Counted from the first letter of the stretch, positions 1 through 10,211 are shown. The stretch is 64,000 bases of DNA from Pseudotamlana agarivorans (GCF_018860245.1 NZ_JAHKPD010000013.1:186001-250000), one strand, 5' to 3'. A program made the numbers and translations. The notes: generated by a model from the letters alone, not told the origin.

Positions 1-2
1 CG

Positions 3-1076
3 CAGCGTTTTTATGGGATGATCACTAATATTGATGACAATTTTAAATTGCTTCAAAAGAAATTAGACGATTTAAATCTAACCGACAATACCATTTTAAT
101 TTTTACTACCGATAATGGTTCTGCGTGGGGGCGTCAAGTTTACAACGCAGGTTTAAAAGGTGGAAAAGGAAGTGTGTATGACGGCGGGCATCGTGTGCCA
201 CTTTTTATTCGTTGGCCCAACGGAAAACTTACGGGTGGTAAAGATATTGATGCCCTAGTGGCACATTACGATTTGCTTCCCACTTTTGTAGATTTATTCG
301 GATTAGATTTTAATCCAGAAAAATCATTAGACGGGAAAAGTTTAAAACCCCTGCTTAATGAAGCCAATCCGCAATGGGAAAACCGCATACTGTATATGGA
401 TACCCAACGTAAACAAAATCTTTTAAAATACAGAACCTATACGGTTATGGATGATAACTGGCGCTTGGTTAATGGCAATGAATTGTACAATATCACAACA
501 GATCTAGGGCAAACAAATAATGTGTTTGATAAAAACCCAGAAGTGGCCCAGCGATTATCTGAAGGTTATGAAGTGTGGTGGCAATCTATTAGGTCTGAAG
601 GGCCAAACGAAAGGTATGGTTATATAAAAGTAGGTTCACCTAAGGAGAATCCGAGTCGAATATCAGCACACGATATGTTTACAGGAAAACATAATGGGGC
701 ATGGCACCAAGATGGTGCTTCAAAAGGCGTTCAGGCCAGTGGGCGTTGGAAAATAGAATTCGTAGAAGATGGTGAATATACCATTTCATTGCGCCGATTC
801 CCTAGAGAAAGCGGTTTGGCTATAAATGCCACTTTTCCAGGGCAAGAAAAAAGGGTAGAAATGCATAAAGTTCTTGTAGGTAGTGAGAAAGCCGATTTTG
901 ATAATGCCTATTTGTATGTGGCGAATATTGAGAAGGAGTTAAAAATTAAACCAGGGCAAGCTGAGGTGACTTTTAAAGGCAACATACCTGCAGGAAAGTA
1001 CGATATGGAAGCGCAATTAGTCGATAAAGACGGGCGTGTGCATCCTGCCTATTATGTCTATATAGAGAAATTATAA
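3..1076 (+). CDS. Sulfatase (S1 family), 5' end outside the window
   Basis: This is the C-terminal part of a type I sulfatase. The reading frame is open from the first bases of the window (codons for QRFYG precede the first ATG at 18), so the N-terminus with the formylglycine site is missing here. Visible family features are the FTTDNGSAWG segment (metal-binding D-N), the GGKGSVYDGGHRVPLFIRWP loop, the DLLPTFVDLFG helix and the LYNITTDLGQTNNV segment typical of the C-terminal subdomain. After about residue 215 comes an extra region of about 130 residues that looks like a beta-sandwich. It ends 8 bp before the GH172 gene, so the two are probably co-transcribed. Sulfatases of this kind remove ester sulfate from polysaccharides in the periplasm or outside the cell. 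The exact subfamily cannot be told. Confidence 0.9.
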   Translation, partial: QRFYGMITNIDDNFKLLQKKLDDLNLTDNTILIFTTDNGSAWGRQVYNAGLKGGKGSVYDGGHRVPLFIRWPNGKLTGGKDIDALVAHYDLLPTFVDLFGLDFNPEKSLDGKSLKPLLNEANPQWENRILYMDTQRKQNLLKYRTYTVMDDNWRLVNGNELYNITTDLGQTNNVFDKNPEVAQRLSEGYEVWWQSIRSEGPNERYGYIKVGSPKENPSRISAHDMFTGKHNGAWHQDGASKGVQASGRWKIEFVEDGEYTISLRRFPRESGLAINATFPGQEKRVEMHKVLVGSEKADFDNAYLYVANIEKELKIKPGQAEVTFKGNIPAGKYDMEAQLVDKDGRVHPAYYVYIEKL

Positions 1077-1084
1077 TAATATTT

Positions 1085-2734
1085 ATGAATAATAAAATGA
1101 TACCAAAACGTTCAAAACTTTTTTTAATGCTCAGTTTATTTTTAACGGCATTTACAGTTTTAACATCATGTGCTTCTAAAGAAACCCCGAAAAAGCCCAT
1201 AACCATTGAATCACTTTTAAATGAAATGATTGATCGTGAAGCAATAGCACGTTTTCCAAAAAACGATTTTCGATTAAAACAGGAGAGTAGCTATAATAGG
1301 GCTTCTACAAGTCCGAAAGATACGATAGGTTGGTTTACTAATAAGGATTTTAACACCAAAGATGACCATCATAATTTTATACGAATTGAAGAAAATGAAG
1401 GCGTAAAAGAATGGGTTTTGATGGATCATGAAGGAGCGGGAGCAATTGTTCGTACCTGGATGCCATTTCGAAGTACAAAAAGACCTGAGACGAACAGTAT
1501 CATTAAAATTTATTTGGATGGAGCCACATCGCCTACTTTAGAAGGGAATATGCTTAATCTTTTAAATGGAACAGGGCTTTTTCCTTTTCCTTTAGCACAT
1601 AAATCGTTGCGTTCGGCAGTGTCATTTTTTCCAATACCTTATGCGAAAAGTTGTAAGGTAACTGTCACCGAACGTCCGTTTTTTTATCAGTTTACTTACA
1701 GAGAATATGATGAAGGAACGGCTATAAAAACATTCACTATTGAAGATTTTTATAAGGCAGAAGATCAAATTAAACAGGTTTGTGAAACCTTACAATCCCC
1801 AAAAAATAAAACAGAAGGCGACCTCGTAAAACTAAATGAAACCTTGGAAGCAGGAAGGGAAACGGCTGTTGTATTACCTCAAGGTACTTCATCAATTCAA
1901 AACCTTTCGTTAAAACTAGACAGTTATACAGACACGACAGTTACGCGTTCTGTAGTTCTTAAAATGGAATTTGATGGGCAGCAAACAGTTTGGTGCCCAA
2001 TTGGCGATTTTTTTGGCTCAGGAATTGGTTTACACCCTTTTCAAGGCTGGTATCGTACCGTAGCAGAAGATGGCACCATGTCTAGTCGTTGGGTCATGCC
2101 CTACCAAGAATCGGCAAAAATATCGATACTTAATCTAGGAGATCAACCCGTGCATTTTAATTTAGAAGCGCGTGTAGGCGATTGGAAGTGGGATGAAAAT
2201 AGTATGTATTTTAATGCGGCATGGCGGGGCCAAAATCCGGTGCCAACACGTCCTTTTTCAGATTGGAATTATGTCACTATAAAAGGCCGTGGAGTTTATG
2301 TTGGAGATGCACTCACTATCATGAATCCTGTTGAAAAATGGTGGGGAGAAGGTGATGAAAGAATCTGGGTAGATGGAGAAGATTTTCCATCTATTTTTGG
2401 AACAGGAACAGAGGATTATTATGGGTATTCGTGGGGTGGTATGAGCACCGATTTTTATGAGCACCCGTTTCATGCGCAACCTCGTAGCCACAAGTACAAT
2501 AAGTTAAACAGAAAAACTAAAATTGGAGAACGAAATACAAAAGGTTATAGTACTGAAACACGAACCCGGGCTTTAGATGGTATGCCATTTGAAAGTTCAC
2601 TTCAGTTAGATATGGAAGTTTGGAGCGGTACAGACTGTGAGATGTCTTATGGTGTTGGGGTGTATTGGTATGGTGATGCGACAACCAAGTCAAATAGAAC
2701 GCCAGATCCAGAGGGAGTAATGACTAATTTTTAG
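1085..2734 (+). CDS. DUF2961 / GH172-family lipoprotein
   Basis: A 549-residue protein with a lipoprotein signal (LTAFTVLTSC, lipid Cys near residue 29), so it is probably anchored in the outer membrane or periplasm. The body matches the DUF2961 (GH172) pattern: WFTNKDFNTKDDHHNFIRIE, the DHEGAGAIVRTWMP segment near residue 120, IKIYLDGA, and later GTGTEDYYGYSWGG. GH172 enzymes known elsewhere act on fructofuranose- or arabinofuranose-type linkages; here the substrate is unknown. It starts 8 bp after the upstream sulfatase and probably shares its transcript. The acidic EDYYGY motif, conserved in the family, is intact. A gene remnant follows in the spacer downstream. Confidence 0.82.
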   Translation: MNNKMIPKRSKLFLMLSLFLTAFTVLTSCASKETPKKPITIESLLNEMIDREAIARFPKNDFRLKQESSYNRASTSPKDTIGWFTNKDFNTKDDHHNFIRIEENEGVKEWVLMDHEGAGAIVRTWMPFRSTKRPETNSIIKIYLDGATSPTLEGNMLNLLNGTGLFPFPLAHKSLRSAVSFFPIPYAKSCKVTVTERPFFYQFTYREYDEGTAIKTFTIEDFYKAEDQIKQVCETLQSPKNKTEGDLVKLNETLEAGRETAVVLPQGTSSIQNLSLKLDSYTDTTVTRSVVLKMEFDGQQTVWCPIGDFFGSGIGLHPFQGWYRTVAEDGTMSSRWVMPYQESAKISILNLGDQPVHFNLEARVGDWKWDENSMYFNAAWRGQNPVPTRPFSDWNYVTIKGRGVYVGDALTIMNPVEKWWGEGDERIWVDGEDFPSIFGTGTEDYYGYSWGGMSTDFYEHPFHAQPRSHKYNKLNRKTKIGERNTKGYSTETRTRALDGMPFESSLQLDMEVWSGTDCEMSYGVGVYWYGDATTKSNRTPDPEGVMTNF

Positions 2735-2820
2735 TTAAGGTAATTGTGAAAGGTATGTTAGGTGTTTATTAAAATAACCTGCAAACATGATGATAAGCAT
2801 ACGATAAATCCATAAGGTAA

Positions 2821-2937
2821 GATCCTAAAGCTAAAGGTAAATATCATTGGTACACAACACGTGAGTTGAGACATACCGATATTAAGGAAAACGAAAATGC
2901 TGGAAAAAATGATCTACTAGATGCGGTGATAGAATAG
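2821..2937 (+). pseudogene. Remnant reading frame (C-terminal fragment) in the spacer
   Basis: The spacer between the GH172 and GH43-like genes holds a 38-codon open frame with no start. It begins just after a stop at 2818 and reads DPKAKGKYHWYTTREL and onward to a stop at 2935. The composition (aromatic, charged, no low complexity) looks like true protein sequence, and a short frame ending HDDKHTINP precedes it in another phase. I read it as the decayed C-terminus of a lost gene, but I do not recognise the family. Confidence 0.4.
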
Positions 2938-3018
2938 TAAGCCAATACTTTAAAGTTGAATTAGTGAATCTAGGTTTACAGAGTAATTGTAAGCTTTAAT
3001 CGATAAATATTTAAACAT

Positions 3019-4065
3019 ATGAAACCATACGTAAAACTCATTTGTATATGCTTAGTTACTCTGCTGTTTATAGCGGCAAAGGGCGATAAGACCATTAAAG
3101 AATCGTCTTTTTCAAAATCATTGGTTCCAGGGAAATTTATTCTTGAAGCTGAAGATGGCTGGTGGAATTGGGGTATGGCACCTATTTACGATAAAAAAGG
3201 AAAGTTGCATGTATTTATGTCGACTATCCCTTATAAAGGACGTTGGGTTACAGATAGTAAAATTGTGCATTTTACAGCAGATCGCCCGGAGGGACCTTAT
3301 ACTTTTGTAGATACCACATTTTCTAGAAATACAGCAAGTTATCATAATCCGCAAGTTTCAAAAGTAGGAGATACTTATGTACTAGTTTACCTTGTAAAAG
3401 AAAAGGGAACACCTCGAATTGCGCAACAAATAGGCATTGCTACAACAAAATCATTAGATGAACCGTGGGTTGAAAGTCCGTACAATCCTATTATTAAAGC
3501 TTCAGGAAAAATGGATGGCGCTAATATCATTCACGCTTCAAATCCTACGTTTTTAGTTGATGAAGATGGTAAATACAGAATATATTACAAATCGGTTACA
3601 GATAAACAAAAGCCTAAACAATTTAGAGAAATGTCTCTAGCCATGAGTGATGCCATTGAAGGTCCTTATCAAAACTACGAAGCCAATCCTTTAATAAGTT
3701 ATGCCGATCAAGGCCGTGATATTGAAGACCCTTATGCGTTTTATTATAAAGGCATGTATTATATGATTGTTGAAGATCGTATGGATATTAAAGGATTGCT
3801 TGAAGGAAACCCAACACCGATTAATAAATTAAAAATGGGAGGCAACAGACCTGGTTTAATTTATAAGTCTAAGGACGGGATAAATTGGGGGAGACCAGAA
3901 ATAGGGTACAACACCAATACACATTACTTTAATAGAGCATTAGCGCGTAGTGAACGACCAAGTATATTATGGAAAGATGGTAAGCCGGAATATCTTTTTT
4001 TAGCTTGCCATGATAAAGATCCTACAGCGGGATATTTTTTAAAGATTGAAGGTTGGAATAACTAA
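3019..4065 (+). CDS. GH43-like five-bladed beta-propeller glycosidase
   Basis: A 348-residue secreted protein with an N-terminal hydrophobic signal (YVKLICICLVTLLFIAAKG). The body shows repeating beta-propeller blades typical of the GH43/GH32/GH117-like fold: WNWGMAPIYDKKGKLHVFMS, YHNPQVSKVGDTYVLVY, ASNPTFLVDEDGKYRIYYKS, IEDPYAFYYKGMYYMIVED and ERPSILWKDGKPEYLFLA. The acidic residues in GRDIEDPYAF and IVEDRMD sit where clan members keep catalytic or pKa-tuning acids. The family is not certain; it could be a GH43-like protein without a defined subfamily. It lies upstream of a GH29 fucosidase and a sulfatase with short spacing, so it is likely part of that operon. Confidence 0.72.
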   Translation: MKPYVKLICICLVTLLFIAAKGDKTIKESSFSKSLVPGKFILEAEDGWWNWGMAPIYDKKGKLHVFMSTIPYKGRWVTDSKIVHFTADRPEGPYTFVDTTFSRNTASYHNPQVSKVGDTYVLVYLVKEKGTPRIAQQIGIATTKSLDEPWVESPYNPIIKASGKMDGANIIHASNPTFLVDEDGKYRIYYKSVTDKQKPKQFREMSLAMSDAIEGPYQNYEANPLISYADQGRDIEDPYAFYYKGMYYMIVEDRMDIKGLLEGNPTPINKLKMGGNRPGLIYKSKDGINWGRPEIGYNTNTHYFNRALARSERPSILWKDGKPEYLFLACHDKDPTAGYFLKIEGWNN

Positions 4066-4081
4066 TAAAAATAATAAAAAT

Positions 4082-5941
4082 ATGAATAAAAATATAAAGG
4101 GTTTTAAGCGGGGATTAATGGTGGCTAGCGCACTTGGAGTGTTGTGTATAGGCTGTAAAAACGAAACCAGCATAGCAACCGATAATGCAGCAATTGACTA
4201 TGTTACTGAAACCGTAGGAGATGTTGATTTCGGAAAAACTAAAATGTCTGATTATACCCCTGAAATTAGGGAGAATATGAAGGCATTGTACCATGATAAA
4301 TTTGGATTATTTGTTCATTTTGGACCCTATGCCCAACTTGGAGGAGAATGGCAGGGAGAACCAGGGGCTGCCGAGTGGATCATGAGACGTAGTTTTATAC
4401 CCGTTGCCGAGTATGAAAAAGAAGCCGCTGGAAAATTTAAACCAGAAAAATTCAATGCTAAAGAGTGGGTTGATATTGCTGAAAATGCAGGTATGAAATT
4501 TATTGTTCTTACAGCAAAACATCATGATGGTTTCGCCATGTATAAATCTAAGCATCCTTATAACCTGTTTGATTTCTCAGGTTTTAATCGTGATATTTTA
4601 AGGGAATTAGCCGAAGAATGTAAAAAACGAGGCATGAAATTGGGTTTTTACTATTCTCAAGATCAAGATTGGCATGAAAAAGGCGGGGCAGGCAACGATT
4701 GGGATTTTGGCAGTGTGATCAAGCCTGAAGCCGAATTTGATGCTTATTTCAGAGAAAAAGCTGTGATGCAAATTAAAGAGTTAACTTCAGAATATGGCGA
4801 TATTTTCATGGTTTGGTTCGATACACCCTTCCAAATTACAGATGAGCAAAGCCAAATGATGATGGATGCCGTTAAGGAAAATCAACCGGGCGCCTTGGTG
4901 AATGCACGACTAGGAAATGGTTACGGGCATTTTGATGTATCGATTGATAATGGTACGACGCCTAGTGTGAGCAAGGCCACATGGTTATCCGATTTAAAAG
5001 TGCCATGGCAAACCCATGAGTCGGTTACAAAAAATGGTTGGGGCTACACCAAACGTGGTGCAGAATTAGACCGCTCTGAAGATTACTCAGATTTCATTTA
5101 TAGCCTTTGTAGAATTATAGGAAATGGAGGCGTTTACCTTTTAAATGTAGGTCCGCGACCTGATGGAACTATTCCAGAAACGCAGGTAAATAGTCTAACC
5201 GCGATTGGAGATTGGCTAAAAGTGAATGGTGAAGCCATTTATGGCGCCGATCCTAGTCCGCTAAAATTCCCACCGTATGCTATTACAAGTAAACCAGGTA
5301 AAGTATATTTACATGTTCAAGATTTTGATAAGAATCAGGTAGCGTTAGATGGGCTTTTATCGAAAGTAACTAAGGCCTATATTTTAGCTGATACCTCAAA
5401 ACAAGCTTTGGTCTTTAATCAAGAAAAAGCACATCTTAGTGTTACAGTGCCTAATGATTTAGTACAACCGCGAGTAACTGTGGTGGTATTAGAAATTGAA
5501 GATGAGCAAGCTAAAGTTATCGATGAAACCATTCAGCAAAAAACAGATGGAAGTATACATTTACCAGTTTCGAAATGTGAATTTTCTATAAGACGCATAA
5601 GCTATGATTATGATAAAAAAGTAACACACCGTTGGGGTGAAAACACAAAACAAGGGTTGATATGGACAGTAAACGTGAAACAACCAGGAAGCTTTAAAGT
5701 GATTAGTGAGGATTCTGGAAATGATGGCCTTATTTATAACTTGAGTAATTCTAAAGACACTTTAATGCTTAATGCAAAAGGTACGATAGGAAAATTAACT
5801 AAGAAGGAACAGGAAGGTCATATTACGATTGATGAGCCTGGCGTTCATAAATTCACGGTTTACCCAAAAGTACCGGCTTCAAAAGCTACAAAAGGAAGTT
5901 ATAAATTTAAAGGCTTAGAACTTATACCCGTTAAAAATTAA
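4082..5941 (+). CDS. Alpha-L-fucosidase, GH29, lipoprotein
   Basis: I place the start at the ATG at 4082 (MNKNIKGFKRG). An upstream TTG at 4046 would overlap the preceding gene and add a non-signal prefix. The protein has a lipoprotein signal (ALGVLCIGC), then a GH29 TIM barrel: KFGLFVHFGPYAQLGGEW, LTAKHHDGFAMYKS, GFYYSQDQDWHEKG and FMVWFDTPF. In the last of these, D247 is the expected catalytic nucleophile. A C-terminal beta-sandwich follows (about residues 400-620). GH29 enzymes release alpha-linked L-fucose by a retaining mechanism. It is 16 bp downstream of the GH43-like gene and 11 bp upstream of a sulfatase, which suggests coupled desulfation and defucosylation. Confidence 0.9.
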   Translation: MNKNIKGFKRGLMVASALGVLCIGCKNETSIATDNAAIDYVTETVGDVDFGKTKMSDYTPEIRENMKALYHDKFGLFVHFGPYAQLGGEWQGEPGAAEWIMRRSFIPVAEYEKEAAGKFKPEKFNAKEWVDIAENAGMKFIVLTAKHHDGFAMYKSKHPYNLFDFSGFNRDILRELAEECKKRGMKLGFYYSQDQDWHEKGGAGNDWDFGSVIKPEAEFDAYFREKAVMQIKELTSEYGDIFMVWFDTPFQITDEQSQMMMDAVKENQPGALVNARLGNGYGHFDVSIDNGTTPSVSKATWLSDLKVPWQTHESVTKNGWGYTKRGAELDRSEDYSDFIYSLCRIIGNGGVYLLNVGPRPDGTIPETQVNSLTAIGDWLKVNGEAIYGADPSPLKFPPYAITSKPGKVYLHVQDFDKNQVALDGLLSKVTKAYILADTSKQALVFNQEKAHLSVTVPNDLVQPRVTVVVLEIEDEQAKVIDETIQQKTDGSIHLPVSKCEFSIRRISYDYDKKVTHRWGENTKQGLIWTVNVKQPGSFKVISEDSGNDGLIYNLSNSKDTLMLNAKGTIGKLTKKEQEGHITIDEPGVHKFTVYPKVPASKATKGSYKFKGLELIPVKN

Positions 5942-5952
5942 AAGAATAAAAA

Positions 5953-7446
5953 ATGCTTAATATGAAAATAATGAAAAAAATAATCACTTTAGTACTGCTA
6001 AGTGTCTGCTGTTTTAATGGTTTGGCACAATCGAAATCATTAAAAAATTCACGTCCTAATATTATATTGGTCATGACAGACGACCAAGGGATGGGCGATT
6101 TGGCCTGTATGGGAAACAAAGTTTTAAAAACACCACATATTGATGCTTTTTATAATGATTCTATGCGTTTTACAGATTTTCAGGTAAGTCCAACATGTGC
6201 GCCAACTCGTGCCGCTTTAATGAGTGGTCGCCGCCCTTTTGAAGTCGGTGTAACGCACACGATCCTGCAACGCGAACGTATGGCTTTAGATGTTTTTACG
6301 ATGCCCCAAGCTTTGCAATCGGCAGGTTATAAAACAGGGCTCTTTGGTAAGTGGCACTTAGGTGATGAAGAAGAATATTTACCAACCAGTCGTGGTTTCG
6401 ATGAGGTACTTATGCATGGTGCTGGGGGAATAGGTCAAACCCGATATGGTGATTTCCCTCCTAATGAAGAGAATTTATATTTTGATAATATCTTGCTTCA
6501 TAATGATAAAATCGTACAAACAAAAGGTTTTTGTACCGATGTGTTTTTTGATGCTGCAGAAGCTTGGATCAAAAAACAAGAAGACTCTGAGCAACCATAT
6601 TTCGCCTATGTCGCTTTAAATGCACCACATGCCCCATTAGTAGCTCCAGAAAAATACAAAAAGCGCTTTTTAGATTTAGGTTATGATAAGGGTACCGCAG
6701 GGCGCTATGGTATGATCGAGAATATTGACGATAATTTTGGTGAGATGATGAAAAAGCTAGAAGCTTGGGGAGCTTTGGATAATACACTTGTTATTTTTAT
6801 GACCGACAATGGCGCAACACACTTAAAAGGATCTTTAAATGGTGAAAAAATAACACATTTTAATGCTAATTTAAGAGGAAGTAAAAACTCGCCTTTTGAA
6901 GGTGGAACACATGTACCTGCATTTTGGTATTGGAAAGGGAAATTAGGAACAGGGGTTGATATTAATGCTTTAACATCGCATATTGATATGTATCAAACTT
7001 TTTGTGAAATGGCAGGCGTAAAATTACCTAAAAAGATGCAAGATTTAAGTGGACGTTCTTTAGTACCACTTTTGGAAAATCCTAAAGCCAAATGGGAGGA
7101 TAGAGAATTGTTTGTGCACTGCGGTCGATGGGCAGCAGGGAAACGCGAAGAAGCAAAATTCCAAAAAGCGGCTATTCGAACTGAAGTATGGCGTTTCGAT
7201 AATAATAATCAATTGTTTAATATCCCTAACGATCCATCGGAAAAGCGTGATGTATCTGCCCAGCATCCTGAGGTTATTGCACAGTTAAGAACAGCCTATG
7301 ATGCTTGGTGGGAAGGTGTTAAGCCATTAATGGTGAATGAAGGTTTACCAAAAGTTGAACCAAAAGATCAGCCGCTAGCCAAACGTTATTACAAGCAGTT
7401 AAAGGCATCGGGTATTCCAGAATGGGCACCAGAAAAAACGGAATAA
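5953..7446 (+). CDS. Secreted sulfatase (S1), CAPTR active site
   Basis: A 497-residue sulfatase with a signal peptide (MKKIITLVLLSVCCFNGLAQ; Mets at 5953, 5962 and 5971 are all possible starts). The metal-binding MTDDQGMGDL segment is followed by the formylglycine motif C82-A-P-T-R. Further motifs are LFGKWHLGDEEEY, HAPLVAPEKY and IFMTDNGATH. It is closely similar along its whole length to the sulfatase at 47001, including the conserved ending KRYYKQLK.SGIPEW.P, so the two are paralogs. The Cys-type site needs conversion by a formylglycine-generating enzyme that is not seen in the window. It is the last gene of its run; a strong terminator follows. Confidence 0.9.
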   Translation: MLNMKIMKKIITLVLLSVCCFNGLAQSKSLKNSRPNIILVMTDDQGMGDLACMGNKVLKTPHIDAFYNDSMRFTDFQVSPTCAPTRAALMSGRRPFEVGVTHTILQRERMALDVFTMPQALQSAGYKTGLFGKWHLGDEEEYLPTSRGFDEVLMHGAGGIGQTRYGDFPPNEENLYFDNILLHNDKIVQTKGFCTDVFFDAAEAWIKKQEDSEQPYFAYVALNAPHAPLVAPEKYKKRFLDLGYDKGTAGRYGMIENIDDNFGEMMKKLEAWGALDNTLVIFMTDNGATHLKGSLNGEKITHFNANLRGSKNSPFEGGTHVPAFWYWKGKLGTGVDINALTSHIDMYQTFCEMAGVKLPKKMQDLSGRSLVPLLENPKAKWEDRELFVHCGRWAAGKREEAKFQKAAIRTEVWRFDNNNQLFNIPNDPSEKRDVSAQHPEVIAQLRTAYDAWWEGVKPLMVNEGLPKVEPKDQPLAKRYYKQLKASGIPEWAPEKTE

Positions 7447-7487
7447 GAAAACCGAACGTTTAGTGCTTTTACACACCATATAAAAAC

Positions 7488-7522
7488 AAAACCCTATAAT
7501 CGCAAGCTTATAGGGTTTTTTA
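7488..7522 (+). terminator. Rho-independent terminator
   Basis: An 11-bp perfect stem (AAACCCTATAA / TTATAGGGTTT) with a 9-nt loop, running into a T-run. It closes the sulfatase-GH172-GH43-GH29-sulfatase transcript. Confidence 0.85.
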
Positions 7523-7718
7523 GAATTATCCTTAAGTATTCCACGTTTAAAAGCCTGCGTAGCTGTTAAAACTAAACATGAAAATCGAGGCAAATAAAAC
7601 AAAAATAAACAGCATGTTTACATTTCAGGGGACGGTGAATATTTGTATTTTGCACACTTTTTTCATATTCATGTGAATAAAAAATTAGTAGAATTCTGAA
7701 TAAAAAAAGTAATAATAA

Positions 7719-10211
7719 ATGACAGATAAATTTCAATTAAAAACAGGTTTTTTGCTGCTGTTTTTATTAATAACAAACCTGGTGTCGGCTCAAGTTACAG
7801 GAAAAATTATAGACTCCAAAGCGCAAAATGCCATAGAATATGGTACAGCTGCATTATATAAAGTTAAGGATAGCACTCTAGTAACAGGCGTTATTACAGA
7901 TGCCGAAGGGCGTTTTCATATCGACAACATTAAAAAAGGTAATTACTATCTCGAGGCTTCTTTTATTGGTTATGAAAAATTACTAACTCCGGTATTTAAA
8001 GTTTTAAAAAATGGTGAGTTAGTAGAATTAGGTACGCTATTGTTAAATCCAAGTTTAGAGCTGCTAAATGAAGTTGTCATTCAGGGTACCACCAGTGCGG
8101 TTATCAATAAAGTGGATCGACAAGTGTTTTCAACTAAAAACTTTCAAAATGCAGAAGGTGGAAATGGGGTCGATATTTTACGAAATGTCCCTTCGGTGAA
8201 TATTAATGGCGATGGTTCTATCGCTTTACGCGGAAGTACAAGTTTTACCTTGCTATTAAACGGAAAACCCATACAAAGTAGTGCCACACAAATTTTAGGA
8301 CAATTGCCAGCCAATGCGATTGAACGTGTAGAGGTTATTACTGCACCTTCAGCAAAGTACGATCCTGAAGGTAAATCTGGTATTTTAAACATCATCACCA
8401 AAAAAGGTGCGGCAAATGGAGCTTTTACACAAATCAATTTAAAATTAGGATTACCAAGTATAGAAGATTATGATAATGAAGATCCTGCTGGTCGTTATGG
8501 TGGTGATTTTATTTATAATTTAAGAAAAGATAAATGGAATATTTCCTTAGGGGCGAGCTATCAACGTAACGATAAATCTGGGCGAAGAGAAGGTGATGTT
8601 TCTACCATTATTAACGATACGCTTACACGTTTTCCTTCAGACGGGGAGCGTAGTTTCGATGAAATAAATTATTCAGGACGCTTAAATTTAGATTACACGC
8701 CTAATGATTATGATAGTTTTTCACTAGGGGTTTATGCCGGAAAACGATCTAAAGACAGACGTGCAAACATCTTGTATTATGACAACCATGCGATAACCCC
8801 AGCAGATGGTGGAGAACAAGATCGTGTATATACCTTTCAGTATTGGAATGATAATTTACGAATTCGTAAAAGTGATTTTGTAGTTGCAAGCTTTGATTAT
8901 AGCCATACGTTTTTAAACGACTCTCAATTATCAACGTCCTTGTTATATGAATATACCTTTTTAGGAGGCCCAACTACTAACGAAAACTTGGGCTATCCAG
9001 ACCGGTCTATCATTTTTCAGGAAGAATTCAATACCAATGATAATCCATTAAACGGAGTGCGTTTTCAAGCAGATTACACCTTTAAACCCTTGGATATAGG
9101 TCAGATTAGTGCTGGTTACCAATACCGTAATTTAGATCATAAAGGTGATTTTATTTATGAGCGAAAAGATTTGAATACTGGCGATTTTATTTTGGTGCCA
9201 GAGTTTTCTAGTACTGTAGATTTAACCCGTGTAATTAATTCTGGCTATGTGCAATTGGATAAATCTACAGAGAAGTTTGACTATAGTGTGGGACTTCGTT
9301 TGGAAGGCATGAATAGAGATTTGTATTTAAAGGATAAGGTTGGTGTTGTAGATACGACATACACTTACGATTTTGTAAAATTATATCCATCGGCATCTGT
9401 TCAATATAAAATAAATGATGATCTTAAGCTAAAGGCAGCTTATAGCCGCCGTGTTGAGCGTACCACCTCTTTTAAAATGAATCCTTTTCCAGAGCGTGAA
9501 CACTCTGAAACTTTAGAGCAGGGAGACCCGACATTGAAACCAGAATTTATAGATTTGGTAGAAGTGGGCGTGGTTAAAGATTTTGAAAATGGAACATCGC
9601 TGTATGGAACAGCTTATTACCGTGATGTTAAAAATTTAGTAAACCGTGTAAACACCGTTTATAACGACACCATATTGAATAGAATCTATTCAAATGTAGG
9701 GAAGGGAAAATCTTTAGGACTGGAACTGGGCTCAGAATTTAAAATCACCGAATCATGGAATAATTTTGTGGGTGCAAACTTGTATAATTTTGCAATTGAT
9801 GGCGCATATAACGGAAACCCTATAGATACCAGTAGTTTTGTGTATTCTTTAAATATTAATTCTACATATAGCTTTTCGGAAACAGCTTCGTTACAATTCA
9901 ACTTTAATTATCTTTCCGATCGTGTAACCGCACAGGGTGAAGATTCACAGTTTTATTCACCTAATTTATCATTTAAAAAGTCCTTTTTAAATAATCAACT
10001 TGTCGCTACTCTGCAATGGCAAAATATAGATATGGGGCTTTTAGATACCAATGAACAACGGATAACCACCTGGCAGGAAGGTTCCTTTTATACCACAACG
10101 AACTACGTGTATGAAGTGGATATGGTGTTTCTTAATTTGACTTATTCTTTTAACAAAAGAAAGAATGAATCGAAATTTATAGAAAGTGAATTTGGTAAAC
10201 GTGAGTTTTAA
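7719..10211 (+). CDS. TonB-dependent receptor-like outer membrane beta-barrel protein (non-SusC)
   Basis: An 830-residue protein with a signal peptide ending at SAQ, then a carboxypeptidase-regulatory-like domain (about residues 25-100: VTGKIIDSKAQNAIEYGTAAL, GRFHIDNIKKGNYYLEASFIGYE). A plug domain follows (about 115-225: VDILRNVPSVNINGDGSIALRG, LLLNGKP, IERVEVITAPSAKYDPEGKSGILNIITKKG), then a long beta-barrel. This is the CirA-like/OMP_b-brl_3 type, not SusC. It has no SusD next to it and its own terminator. It may import a small ligand such as a metal chelate or a short sugar; the sequence does not say which. Confidence 0.85.
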   Translation: MTDKFQLKTGFLLLFLLITNLVSAQVTGKIIDSKAQNAIEYGTAALYKVKDSTLVTGVITDAEGRFHIDNIKKGNYYLEASFIGYEKLLTPVFKVLKNGELVELGTLLLNPSLELLNEVVIQGTTSAVINKVDRQVFSTKNFQNAEGGNGVDILRNVPSVNINGDGSIALRGSTSFTLLLNGKPIQSSATQILGQLPANAIERVEVITAPSAKYDPEGKSGILNIITKKGAANGAFTQINLKLGLPSIEDYDNEDPAGRYGGDFIYNLRKDKWNISLGASYQRNDKSGRREGDVSTIINDTLTRFPSDGERSFDEINYSGRLNLDYTPNDYDSFSLGVYAGKRSKDRRANILYYDNHAITPADGGEQDRVYTFQYWNDNLRIRKSDFVVASFDYSHTFLNDSQLSTSLLYEYTFLGGPTTNENLGYPDRSIIFQEEFNTNDNPLNGVRFQADYTFKPLDIGQISAGYQYRNLDHKGDFIYERKDLNTGDFILVPEFSSTVDLTRVINSGYVQLDKSTEKFDYSVGLRLEGMNRDLYLKDKVGVVDTTYTYDFVKLYPSASVQYKINDDLKLKAAYSRRVERTTSFKMNPFPEREHSETLEQGDPTLKPEFIDLVEVGVVKDFENGTSLYGTAYYRDVKNLVNRVNTVYNDTILNRIYSNVGKGKSLGLELGSEFKITESWNNFVGANLYNFAIDGAYNGNPIDTSSFVYSLNINSTYSFSETASLQFNFNYLSDRVTAQGEDSQFYSPNLSFKKSFLNNQLVATLQWQNIDMGLLDTNEQRITTWQEGSFYTTTNYVYEVDMVFLNLTYSFNKRKNESKFIESEFGKREF

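Noticed and set aside
4046-4081. TTG start for the GH29 gene
   Set aside because: It overlaps the preceding gene and puts residues before a clean lipoprotein signal; the ATG at 4082 is better. The same reasoning rejects the TTG or GTG starts at 29719, 38109 and 41417.
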